Positions 8,866 through 16,490 of a stretch of DNA of 64,000 bases are shown piece by piece. The notes below the pieces were generated by a model, which did not search any database, was not told where the DNA came from, and saw nothing but the letters and a program-made list of their open reading frames with translations. Position numbers and translations under genes: made by a program. This stretch comes from Veillonellales bacterium (GTDB taxonomy: Bacteria > Bacillota > Negativicutes > Veillonellales > Dialisteraceae): contig CALXPQ010000002.1 in the NCBI GenBank assembly GCA_944390485.1, forward strand, positions 202,529 to 266,528, in the 5' to 3' direction. Each line of letters begins with the position of its first letter. Position 1 is the stretch's first letter.

Positions 8866-10463
8866 GGCTTGTCCGCTTCCATTTCATAGACCGTGCCCGA
8901 GGGGAGCGCCTTGTTTTCCGTGAAGCGGTCCCGGCCGCTCCATTCCGCGAAGGTGTCGGCGTCGCTCTTGTCCACGTAGAGGTAGACCGGGCCGTCCGCT
9001 CTGGCGAAGAGCTCATCCGTGGTGACCGTCGGGACGGCGTACTTCGTCTCCCAGCGGGCGTCGCGCTGCACCATGCCCGCGTCGTATACGCGGACAGCCA
9101 CCTCATCGGTGTAGTATGTGTAGGACGGGGGATAGCTCTTGAAGAAATAATGCTGCCCCGGCAGGCTGTGGAAATATTCGTTCATGTCGAGGGACGAGCG
9201 GGTGGCGATGTATCCCGTGAGGCCGCCGAAGACGAGGCACGAGAGTCCCACGGCCATGGCGGCGGACGAGAGGATGAGCATGCTGCCGTACTGCTTCTTC
9301 TTCCACTGCGTGACGAGGAGGAAGCCGCTGTACACGGCGATGACGTAGTACGAGAGGAAGTCCCCCGGGAGGAAGTACGTCCCTGCGGCGATGGCTACGA
9401 GCGTCAGCAGGTACGGATAGACCAGCGCGCCGTGGACGAGCTTCGAATCGGAGCTGAGGAATTCCTTCAGGGTGAGCGCCGCCAGCACGATGGCCGGCGC
9501 GACGGCGATGTAGGTGTAGGTGATGTACTTCGTCGCCACGAGGGTGTAGAAGAGGATCGTGCCCCAGCACCAGATCATGAGGAAATCATAGAGCGTGTCC
9601 CGCTCTTTCCAGCGCTTCACCATGGAGTAGAAGGACAGCCCCGTCCACGGGAGGAGCGCCACCGGGAGCACGAGGAGGTAGTAGAAGAAATAGTTGTCCT
9701 CCGGATGTTCGGACGAGAGCGCGCGGGTCACGTTGTGGAGGCCGATGAGCTGGTCGAGGAAGACCTGGCCGTGCAGGCTGTACATGGTCCAGTACCACGG
9801 CGCGGCGATCAGGAGGAAGACCACCGGGCCCGCGGGGAAGAAGAGGCGGAGCACGTCCCGCACGGACCGGCGGGTGAGGCACCACAGGAAGAGGATCATC
9901 CCCGGCAGGACGAGGCCCACGGGGCCTTTGGCGAGGCACGCCAGGCCCGCCGCCGCCCAGGCGAGGGTGATGTGCTTCCCGCTCTTCTCGGTGACGCCGA
10001 TGTAGCCGGAAAAGAGAGTGGGCAGGGTAAAGAGGAGAAGCATGCTGTCCGTGATGACCGCATGGGAGATGATCCACACTTCGAGGGCCGTGCCGAGGAA
10101 AGCCGCCGCGCAGACCGCCATGTCGCGGTCCTTCGTGATGCGCATGACGTACCAGCCCATGAGCACCACTGTGAGCGCGCCGCAGAGCGCGGCCGGCAGG
10201 CGGGAGGCGAGATTCGTGAATCCGAAGACGGTGTACGACGCGGAAAGGAGCCAGTACACGAGCGCCGGCTTGTCATACCAGTACGTGCCGTAGATCTGCG
10301 GGGAGATCCAGTCGCCGGAGAGCACCATCTCTTTCGCGGTGAGGGCGTAGTTGGACTCCACCGGGTCGGTGACGGGCATCTGCTGCGCGCCCCACAGGTA
10401 CATGACGAAGGCCACGAAGAAGAGCATGCCCAGGATGACGGGGAAACGGAGAGGTCGATTCAT
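8862..10463 (-). CDS. GT39 family glycosyltransferase, polytopic membrane
   Basis: 533 residues with about ten or more membrane segments and a C-terminal soluble part. It matches the ArnT/PMT (GT39/GT83, GT-C fold) class that transfers sugars from polyprenyl phosphate carriers on the outer side of the inner membrane. The first loop has the acidic motif region DPVESNYALTAKEM and then YWYDKPALVYWL, the typical ArnT-type GT-C signature. It is a paralogue of the next gene upstream (10503-12020), 39 bases apart. The acceptor (lipid A, lipoprotein or glycan) cannot be named. Confidence 0.85.
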   Translation of the reverse strand: MNRPLRFPVILGMLFFVAFVMYLWGAQQMPVTDPVESNYALTAKEMVLSGDWISPQIYGTYWYDKPALVYWLLSASYTVFGFTNLASRLPAALCGALTVVLMGWYVMRITKDRDMAVCAAAFLGTALEVWIISHAVITDSMLLLFTLPTLFSGYIGVTEKSGKHITLAWAAAGLACLAKGPVGLVLPGMILFLWCLTRRSVRDVLRLFFPAGPVVFLLIAAPWYWTMYSLHGQVFLDQLIGLHNVTRALSSEHPEDNYFFYYLLVLPVALLPWTGLSFYSMVKRWKERDTLYDFLMIWCWGTILFYTLVATKYITYTYIAVAPAIVLAALTLKEFLSSDSKLVHGALVYPYLLTLVAIAAGTYFLPGDFLSYYVIAVYSGFLLVTQWKKKQYGSMLILSSAAMAVGLSCLVFGGLTGYIATRSSLDMNEYFHSLPGQHYFFKSYPPSYTYYTDEVAVRVYDAGMVQRDARWETKYAVPTVTTDELFARADGPVYLYVDKSDADTFAEWSGRDRFTENKALPSGTVYEMEADKP

Positions 10464-10502
10464 TTTTGTTTTTTCACCTGACAGTATGGAACACAGAGAA
10501 AA

Positions 10503-12020
10503 TCAGGATTTCCGGAGGAAGTACGCCGCAGGCGTCTCCCACACGGTGCGCCACCGGGCGCGTTCTTCGTCCGGCCAGTCGCGGCAGAGCTTCTTCTGCA
10601 CGAGGAGGTACGCGTCGCCGGGGATGTCTTCCGCAGGCTGCCGGAGGTCGGGCATGCGGAGGCCGTACAGGTCGTGGTAGAACGCCGACGCCGGCCGGTA
10701 GAACGGGTCGATGTAGAGCGGCACCCCTTCGTCCCGCTCGGTGAGGAGCACCTTCATGGAGAGGTCCGGCGAGGTGAACTGTTCGCGCACCGGAGCGGCG
10801 AAGAGCGTCCACACCGCGCAGACGAGGAAGAGCGGGAGAGCCCCCTGCAGGAGGAGGAAGAGCTTCGGCCGCCCCCACCGGTACGCCCGCGCCCCGGCGA
10901 GCCCCAGGAGGAGCAGAACGAAGGCGGTGCCGTACCGCACCGTGTCGCCTCCGGCGGGCGTGAGCGGCGCGAGGCCGACGGCCGCCGCGGTGAGCCCCAG
11001 GAAGAAAATGTGGAGCTGCGGGAAGAGCCGGCCCGGCGGCCGGTCCAGGAGTTCTTCCAGATAGAGCGCCGTCAGCACGGCGAGCGCCGGGTACATGGGC
11101 AGGATGTACGAGAAGAGCTGCGTGGACGACGCGGAGAAGAAGAGGAAGATGAACGCGGCCCACACGATGAAGTAGAGCTTCACCGGATCGGACGCGAAGC
11201 GCCGGAGCCGCGTGAGCATGCCGCACACCGCGCCCGTCCAGGGGAAGCACCCCGCGGTGAGCACCACGAGGTAGAGCCACCAGTGGTCTTTCCCCGCGTG
11301 CTCCGGCTCGGTGAAGCGCACCAGATTGTGGTAGCCGAGGAACGTATCGATGAAAGGCTGGCCGTGCACGGCGGTCATGTAAAGGTACCACGGCAGGCCC
11401 ACCGCGCAGGCGAGCGGGATGCCCCAGTACCATTTGAGCGCCATCACGCGGCGGAACGTGAACTGCCGCTGCGCGAGGAGCCAGAGCCCCACGATGAGCG
11501 CGGGGAATCCGAAGCCGATGGGCCCCTTCGCCAGGAGGGCCAGGCCGCAGGCGATGTAGGCGGTGACGTACCGCTCCCGCACGAAAGAGAAGAGCGCCAC
11601 CGTGAGCGCCGCGGTGAGCGTCATGTCCGTCACGGCCGAACGGGCGATGACCACGAACTCGAGGGACGTGGCGAGGATCAGCGCCGCGAGGAACGCCGTC
11701 CGCCGGGAGAAGAGCTGCTCCGTCTCGTGCCACACGTAGAGCACCGTGAGTGCCGCGATGAGCGCCGACGGCAGGCGGGCGGAAAAGGTGGAGACGCCCA
11801 GCACGGAGAAAGACAGTGCTTCCAGCCAGTAGAAGAGAGGCGGCTTGTCATACCAGAACTCGCCGTAGATGCGGGGAGAAAGCCAGTCCCCCGTGGCGAG
11901 CATCTCCTTCGCGGTCTCGCCGTACACCGGTTCGTCCGGGTCGAGGAGAGGCACGTTCCAGAGAAACAGAAGAAACAGGATGAGACAATACACAAAAAGA
12001 TATTTCCGGTCAGAGGTCAC
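10503..12020 (-). CDS. GT39 family glycosyltransferase, polytopic membrane
   Basis: 505 residues, start GTG at 12020 with AAGGAG 10 bases upstream inside the end of dedA. The first periplasmic loop carries LDPDEPVYGETAKEML, the canonical DE motif of ArnT/PMT-type GT-C enzymes, followed by FWYDKPPLFYWLEAL. About ten membrane segments follow, then a small soluble tail. Order dedA-GT39-GT39 suggests that undecaprenyl-phosphate handling and outer-leaflet glycosylation belong together: DedA proteins flip or recycle undecaprenyl phosphate and GT-C enzymes use it as sugar carrier. The product is unknown. Confidence 0.86.
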   Translation of the reverse strand: MTSDRKYLFVYCLILFLLFLWNVPLLDPDEPVYGETAKEMLATGDWLSPRIYGEFWYDKPPLFYWLEALSFSVLGVSTFSARLPSALIAALTVLYVWHETEQLFSRRTAFLAALILATSLEFVVIARSAVTDMTLTAALTVALFSFVRERYVTAYIACGLALLAKGPIGFGFPALIVGLWLLAQRQFTFRRVMALKWYWGIPLACAVGLPWYLYMTAVHGQPFIDTFLGYHNLVRFTEPEHAGKDHWWLYLVVLTAGCFPWTGAVCGMLTRLRRFASDPVKLYFIVWAAFIFLFFSASSTQLFSYILPMYPALAVLTALYLEELLDRPPGRLFPQLHIFFLGLTAAAVGLAPLTPAGGDTVRYGTAFVLLLLGLAGARAYRWGRPKLFLLLQGALPLFLVCAVWTLFAAPVREQFTSPDLSMKVLLTERDEGVPLYIDPFYRPASAFYHDLYGLRMPDLRQPAEDIPGDAYLLVQKKLCRDWPDEERARWRTVWETPAAYFLRKS

Positions 12021-12024
12021 AGCA

Positions 12025-12612
12025 TCATTTCTCCTTCACACGGCGGAGATAGAAATAGACGGCGAGGATCGCGGCGACGAGCACGACGGACCCGGCGGCG
12101 ATCTCGTAATGGTAGTCCAGGATCGTCTGCCAGTTGTCCCCGAGGACGGAGCCCACGTACACGAGGAGGATCGTCCACGGCACGGTGCCCGCGATGGTGA
12201 AGAGCATGAACTCGGGCAGCGGGTACTGGGCGATGCCGGCGGGCAGCGAGATGAACGTGCGGATGCCCGGCAGAAGGCGGCCCGTGAAGACCGCGATGCC
12301 CCCGTACCGCTGGAACCACGAGTCTGCGGCGATGAGCTTCTTTCCCGACAGGTGCATGTGCTGCCCGTACTTCAGGAGCACCGTGCGTCCGCCCTTCGCG
12401 CCGATCCAGTAGGAGCCGAGCGAGCCCGCCAGGCCCGCCGCCGTCCCCACGAGGACCGTCGGCCAGAAGGAGAAGATCTCCTGCGACACGAGGAAGCCCG
12501 CGAAGCCGAGCACGATCTCGCTGGGGATGGGCACGTTCATGTTCTCCAGCACCATCGTCGCGAAGAGCGCGAGATAGCCCCAGTCCGTGAGAAATTCAGT
12601 AATCAGTTCCAT
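12025..12612 (-). CDS. DedA family membrane protein
   Basis: 195 residues from ATG 12612 (GTG 12642 or ATG 12627 are possible but too near the predicted transcription start). The protein has the DedA/SNARE-associated fold: ENMNVPIPSEIVLGFAGF near the N-terminus, then GRLLPGIRTFISLPAG (the conserved R and re-entrant segments) and a C-terminal helix with a basic tail. DedA proteins are now linked to undecaprenyl phosphate translocation and membrane homeostasis. It is the first gene of the minus operon, 4 bases before the GT39 gene. Confidence 0.9.
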   Translation of the reverse strand: MELITEFLTDWGYLALFATMVLENMNVPIPSEIVLGFAGFLVSQEIFSFWPTVLVGTAAGLAGSLGSYWIGAKGGRTVLLKYGQHMHLSGKKLIAADSWFQRYGGIAVFTGRLLPGIRTFISLPAGIAQYPLPEFMLFTIAGTVPWTILLVYVGSVLGDNWQTILDYHYEIAAGSVVLVAAILAVYFYLRRVKEK

Positions 12613-12648
12613 CGGTCTATTCCCCATTCCGTAAAAAATCACATATAA

Positions 12649-12677
12649 AATATATCATTATATAATAGGCGGGTCAA
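12649..12677 (-). promoter_or_regulatory. Promoter of the dedA-GT39 operon
   Basis: On the minus strand TTGACC (12677-12672) and TATATT (12654-12649) with a 17-base spacer. The implied start near 12642 supports ATG 12612 as the DedA start. It is divergent from the promoter at 12708. Confidence 0.6.
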
Positions 12678-12707
12678 CGCGGGGCCCGGCAGCGGCTTTA
12701 CACAGAG

Positions 12708-12736
12708 TTGACGGAGATTTCCTTCCCTGATAGTAT
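12708..12736 (+). promoter_or_regulatory. Promoter of first amino-acid-binding lipoprotein
   Basis: TTGACG (12708-12713), 17-base spacer, TAGTAT (12731-12736). Confidence 0.6.
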
Positions 12737-12798
12737 AGGGAGAAGAAAAGCACAGATATACAACATGCTAAACAGTGATGAAACAGGGAGGTTTGCAC

Positions 12799-13584
12799 AT
12801 GTTCGGAAAGAAATGGAAACTGATTCTCGCGGCGGGCGCGCTGGCGGCGGCCGTGGCGGTCACGGGCTGCGGCGGCTCTTCGTCTTCCGGCGCGTCCGCT
12901 CCGGCGGACGGCATCGTCCGCGTCGGCGCGGAGACCACCTATCCGCCGTTCGAATTCACGCAGGACGACAAGTACGTGGGCTTCGACATCGACCTGGCGG
13001 ACGCCGTGGTGAAGCAGATGGGCGGCAAGATGGAATTCAAGAGCATGGGCTTCGACGCGCTCATCCCGGCGCTCCAGAGCGGGCAGATCGACCTCATCGC
13101 CTCCGGCATGGACGTGACGCCCGAGCGGGAGAAGCAGGTGGCGTTCAGCGACATCTATTTCGACCAGTCCGGCAAGGTGATCATCGTCCCGAAGGACAAT
13201 GACCAGATCCACGACTGGGCGGACCTCTCCGGCAAGGTGGTCGGCGCGCAGGTTGGCACGAAGCAGGTGGAATTCGCTCAGGAAGCGGGCGCGAGCCAGG
13301 TGAAGCAGTTCGACTCGAACTCTCAGGCTTTCATGGAGCTCAATGCGAAGACCGTGGACGCGGTGGTCATCGACGCGCCGGTGGGCATGTACTATCTGAA
13401 GCAGGGCGCGGACAAGGACCTGAAGATCGTGGGCACGCCGAAAGAATCGGTGGGCTTCGCCTTCGCCGTGAAGAAGGACAACAAGGAGCTTCAGGACAAG
13501 GTGAACAAAGCGCTGAAGGAACTGAAGGAAAACGGCACGTACGACAAGATCTACGAGAAGTGGTTCGGCGCGTCCGGGAAATAA
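12799..13584 (+). CDS. Amino acid ABC transporter substrate-binding lipoprotein
   Basis: 261 residues. The signal peptide ends in a lipobox, AVTGC, with Cys24 as the lipid-modified residue. The mature part is the SBP_bac_3 (PAAT) fold: GAETTYPPFEFTQDDKYVGFD begins lobe 1, SGMDVTPEREKQVAFSDIYF is the ligand-site region, and KIYEKWFG closes the protein. The start at 12799 has GGGAGG 7 bases upstream; the earlier in-frame ATG at 12775 has none. No permease or ATPase gene adjoins it, so it must share a transporter encoded elsewhere, or act as a sensor. A paralogue follows at 13752. Confidence 0.93.
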   Translation: MFGKKWKLILAAGALAAAVAVTGCGGSSSSGASAPADGIVRVGAETTYPPFEFTQDDKYVGFDIDLADAVVKQMGGKMEFKSMGFDALIPALQSGQIDLIASGMDVTPEREKQVAFSDIYFDQSGKVIIVPKDNDQIHDWADLSGKVVGAQVGTKQVEFAQEAGASQVKQFDSNSQAFMELNAKTVDAVVIDAPVGMYYLKQGADKDLKIVGTPKESVGFAFAVKKDNKELQDKVNKALKELKENGTYDKIYEKWFGASGK

Positions 13585-13597
13585 GCGAGGCACAGGA

Positions 13598-13623
13598 GGC
13601 GCCGGGGAGACCCGGTGCCTTTT
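13598..13623 (+). terminator. Terminator between the two binding-protein genes
   Basis: GGCGCCGGG/CCCGGTGCC with a GAGA loop and a short T-run. Confidence 0.7.
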
Positions 13624-13695
13624 CGTATAGCCGGGAAGCGGCGCGGCGCGCGGGCCCATAGGGATTTTCTATAGGCGCGCCGCGGGCGGCTTCTG

Positions 13696-13701
13696 TATAA
13701 T
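13696..13701 (+). promoter_or_regulatory. -10 element upstream of second binding protein
   Basis: A perfect TATAAT 50 bases before the ATG; no convincing -35. It shows that the second gene has its own promoter after the terminator. Confidence 0.4.
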
Positions 13702-13751
13702 GAGGCAGATGAAAAGGAGTGCCGCAAAGCGCGGCAGAATGGAGGAATCGT

Positions 13752-14537
13752 ATGAAACAGAGAAGATGGGCGGCTCTCGCTGCAGCGGGCCTGTGCGCCG
13801 TCATGCTGGCGGGCGGATGCAGCAGCCTCACCGGTTCGTATTCCGGCGCCGTGCAGGAGAAGAAGGAAAAGGTGCTCCGCGTCGGTTCGGACCTGAACTA
13901 TCCGCCGTTCGAATACAAGGCGGACGGGAAAGTGACCGGCTTCGACATGGAGCTCATCGCCGCCGTGGCGGACCGCATGGGCGCGAAGCTTGAAGTGGAG
14001 GACATCACCTTCGGCGACCTCATCTCCGCAGTGAAGGACAACAAGGTGGACGCGGTCATCTCCGGCATGGAAGGGACCGACGCCCGGGCGAAAGACCTCA
14101 CCTTCTGCGATCCCTACATCGAGAAGGCGGGCTACTCCATCCTGAAGAACGCCGGCGACGACTCCATCCGCGGCTGGGAAGACCTCTCCGGCAAGGTGGT
14201 GGGCACGCAGGCGGGCACGCGCCATACGGAGCTCTCCGTCGATTTCGGGGCGGAACGAGTGCAGGCCTTCGATGAGAAAGAGAACGTCATTCGCGCGCTG
14301 AAGGACGGCCGCGTGGAAGCGGCGGTGCTCGACACGCCGGTGGCGGCGTACTACGCGAAGCAGGACAGCGCCCTCGCCGTGGCGGGCGAGCCAAAGCTCT
14401 CCGCCCACGGGCTGGTCATCGCCGTGAAGAAAGGCAATACGGAGCTCCAGAAAGAGATCAACGGCGCGCTGAAATCTCTCCGCGACGACGGCACGTACGA
14501 CAAACTGTACAAAAACTGGTTCGGCGGAGCGCAGTGA
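13752..14537 (+). CDS. Amino acid ABC transporter substrate-binding lipoprotein
   Basis: 261 residues, the same length as the preceding paralogue. Lipobox MLAGGC with Cys23. Lobe 1 starts VGSDLNYPPFEYKADGKVTG and the ligand-site region is SGMEGTDARAKDLTFCDPYI; it ends KLYKNWFGG. GGAGG is 7 bases before the ATG. It appears to be a tandem duplicate that diverged (the two share the PPFE and FD motifs but differ in the pocket, for example DVTPERE versus EGTDARA), so the ligands probably differ. No permease or ATPase genes are adjacent. Confidence 0.92.
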   Translation: MKQRRWAALAAAGLCAVMLAGGCSSLTGSYSGAVQEKKEKVLRVGSDLNYPPFEYKADGKVTGFDMELIAAVADRMGAKLEVEDITFGDLISAVKDNKVDAVISGMEGTDARAKDLTFCDPYIEKAGYSILKNAGDDSIRGWEDLSGKVVGTQAGTRHTELSVDFGAERVQAFDEKENVIRALKDGRVEAAVLDTPVAAYYAKQDSALAVAGEPKLSAHGLVIAVKKGNTELQKEINGALKSLRDDGTYDKLYKNWFGGAQ

Positions 14538-14547
14538 ACCGAAAGAA

Positions 14548-14573
14548 GGCAGGCCGTGGGGTCTGCCTTTTTT
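14548..14573 (+). terminator. Terminator after second binding protein
   Basis: GGCAG/CTGCC with a 10-base loop and six T. Confidence 0.7.
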
Positions 14574-14605
14574 GTATCTTCGAAACAGGAATAAGGAGAG
14601 TGGAC

Positions 14606-14995
14606 ATGAAACCCTTTGACACTGATCACAAGCTGCCGGACGGGATGACGATGGCAGACAAATTCGGAGATCCCGGCAGGATTGATATCCTGGCAGAAAC
14701 CAAAGCGGGAGAAGTGCTGATGATTCTGGTCTGCCATGGCTTTATTGATGGGGCCCCGGAGACGCAAAAAGCGCTGCTGGATAAGATGCGGGGCTATCTG
14801 AATCATACACAGAGCGGGAAATTTCGGGAAACATATGCGGATTGGCCTGTGATTTTGCGGGTCGCTTTTAATGAAATCCCCGATCAGCGGGTGATGGCAC
14901 TGCTCAGCCGGTGCCTGCCCTGGGCGGCTGATTATGGCGTTAAACTGGAATTTGAAATCGAAGGGAAACAGGTGCGCTTTGTGGAGCGGGGCTGA
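14606..14995 (+). CDS. DUF6572-like protein
   Basis: 129 residues from ATG 14606, preceded by AAGGAGAG. The segment MADKFGDPGRIDILAETKAG, the HGFIDGAPETQKALLDKMRGYL stretch and the final LPWAADYGVKLEFEI resemble DUF6572 proteins. That family has no established function; it often appears as small stand-alone genes of immunity-protein size, so an immunity role is possible but only inference. Codon use is visibly less GC-rich than in the flanking genes, and it is followed 36 bases later by a DUF1877 gene of the same composition, suggesting that both came in together. Confidence 0.65.
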   Translation: MKPFDTDHKLPDGMTMADKFGDPGRIDILAETKAGEVLMILVCHGFIDGAPETQKALLDKMRGYLNHTQSGKFRETYADWPVILRVAFNEIPDQRVMALLSRCLPWAADYGVKLEFEIEGKQVRFVERG

Positions 14996-15031
14996 CTCCC
15001 GGTCAGGGAGAAGGAAAGGAGGGCAAGCGAA

Positions 15032-15523
15032 ATGGGAATGTATGCCAATTATCGACCGATGGCAGACGGGGACCTGGAAAAGCGTTTTGGTCTTGATGAC
15101 GTAGAGGAATTACAGGAAAATGAGGAGCTGGAGATATGCAACATCGACAAAATGTGGGACGCACTGCATTTTTTACTGACTGGGCGATCTGCTGAGGAAC
15201 CGATAGAAGGGCATTTACTCAGTGAAGCGATCGTTGGACAGCGGAATCTGTCCGGAGAGGACGGGGACGAATGGATAGCGGGCACAAAAGCAGATAGAGT
15301 AAAAGAAATCGCACAGGCTTTGCAAAAAATTGATTTTGAAACGTACCTTGCCAACTTTGACCGGAGCGCGTTTTCCCGCAACCGGATTTATCCCGACATC
15401 TGGGAATACGAAGAGGAAGAAGAGGAAATCAAAGAAGATCTGCAAATTTCCTTCGAAACACTGAAAGCGTTTTATGAAAAAATGGCAGCACGGGGAAGCG
15501 CCGTTTTGGTATCCATCTATTGA
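15032..15523 (+). CDS. DUF1877 (YfbM-like) protein
   Basis: 163 residues. The MGMYANYRPM start and the KMWDALHFLLTGRSAEEP motif (about 40-57) are diagnostic of the YfbM/DUF1877 family, whose members are around 160 residues and of unknown function. The C-terminal part is acidic with a run EYEEEEEEIKED at about residue 127. Preceded by GAAAGGAGG. Lower GC than its neighbours and paired with the DUF6572-like gene. A terminator closes the pair before the suf promoter. Confidence 0.85.
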   Translation: MGMYANYRPMADGDLEKRFGLDDVEELQENEELEICNIDKMWDALHFLLTGRSAEEPIEGHLLSEAIVGQRNLSGEDGDEWIAGTKADRVKEIAQALQKIDFETYLANFDRSAFSRNRIYPDIWEYEEEEEEIKEDLQISFETLKAFYEKMAARGSAVLVSIY

Positions 15524-15577
15524 CGCGTCCGTCGCAGCGGCGGGAGCAAAGAGAAAGTCGGCCGGGAGGCAATCATC

Positions 15578-15618
15578 AAGGCGGGAGCGCACGGCGGGGC
15601 GACTCGCCTTTTCTTTTT
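15578..15618 (+). terminator. Terminator after DUF1877 gene
   Basis: AAGGCGGG pairs with CTCGCCTT (one G-U) across a 17-base loop, followed by TTCTTTTT. Confidence 0.6.
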
Positions 15619-15640
15619 ATATCGGATACGGCTACATAAT

Positions 15641-15655
15641 TGAGAATGACTCTCT
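15641..15655 (+). promoter_or_regulatory. Candidate Fur-type operator of the suf operon
   Basis: TGAGAATGACTCTCT resembles the 7-1-7 Fur box (TGATAATNATTATCA): the left half TGAGAAT is repeated inverted in the right half with five of seven matches. It ends 5 bases before the -35 element. Iron-responsive control of suf by Fur is known in many bacteria; binding here is inferred. Confidence 0.45.
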
Positions 15656-15659
15656 TTTA

Positions 15660-15688
15660 TTTACAGGCATTGCCATATCATGTACAAT
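15660..15688 (+). promoter_or_regulatory. suf operon promoter
   Basis: TTTACA (15660-15665), 17-base spacer, TACAAT (15683-15688). The sufC ATG is at 15737 with GAGGTGAC upstream. Confidence 0.65.
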
Positions 15689-15736
15689 ATGGAAAGAGTT
15701 AGATTTATTTCAACATTTCCCTATAGAGGTGACATA

Positions 15737-16489
15737 ATGAGCGAATTACTCCGTATTGAAAATCTCCACGTCTCCGTGGGGGAGAAGGAGCTCCTGCACG
15801 GGCTCGACCTCACCGTGCGGGCCGGGGAGGTCCACGTCATCATGGGCGTGAACGGCGCGGGCAAGTCGACGCTGCTCCATGCCATCATGGGCAATCCGGC
15901 TTACACGGTGACGGAAGGGCGGATCTGGTTCGAGGGGCAGGACATCACGGAGCTCTCCACGGACAAGCGCGCCCGCCTGGGGCTCTTCCTCTCTTTCCAG
16001 GCGCCGATCTCCGTGGCGGGCATCTCCATGGAGAACTTCATCCGCACGGCGAAGACCGCCGTCAGCGGCCAGCAGCAGCGCCTCTTCCCCTTCAAGCGCC
16101 TCCTGAAGGCGCGCCTCCAGGACCTCGCCATGGACCCGTCCTACGCGGAGCGCTACCTGAACGATGGCTTCTCCGGCGGCGAGCGGAAGAAGAGCGAGAT
16201 CCTCCAGATGCGCATCCTCGACCCGAAGCTGGCCATGCTCGACGAGACGGATTCCGGCCTCGACGTGGACGCGGTGCGCATCGTGTCGAAGAACATCTCC
16301 GATTTCCACAATGAAACCAACGCGGTCATCCTCATCACGCATCTGAACCAGATCCTGAAATTCATCCGGCCGGACCACGTGCACATCCTGATCGGCGGGC
16401 GGATCGTGAAGGAAGGCGGCCCGGAGCTGGTGGACGAAGTGGAGGCGAACGGCTTCGACGCGTACCGGAGCCTCGCCGGGGAGGCCTGA
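15737..16489 (+). CDS. sufC: Fe-S cluster assembly ATPase SufC
   Basis: 250 residues. An ABC-type ATPase that drives the SufBCD scaffold building Fe-S clusters in the cytosol. Walker A GVNGAGKST (37-45), signature FSGGERKKSEI, Walker B LAMLDETDSGLD with the SufC-specific ETDSGLDVDAV. The ATG at 15737 fits the ribosome site GAGGTGA; longer upstream starts would lie in the promoter. It heads the operon sufC-B-D-S-U and is 1 base from sufB. Confidence 0.97.
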   Translation: MSELLRIENLHVSVGEKELLHGLDLTVRAGEVHVIMGVNGAGKSTLLHAIMGNPAYTVTEGRIWFEGQDITELSTDKRARLGLFLSFQAPISVAGISMENFIRTAKTAVSGQQQRLFPFKRLLKARLQDLAMDPSYAERYLNDGFSGGERKKSEILQMRILDPKLAMLDETDSGLDVDAVRIVSKNISDFHNETNAVILITHLNQILKFIRPDHVHILIGGRIVKEGGPELVDEVEANGFDAYRSLAGEA

Positions 16490-16490
16490 C

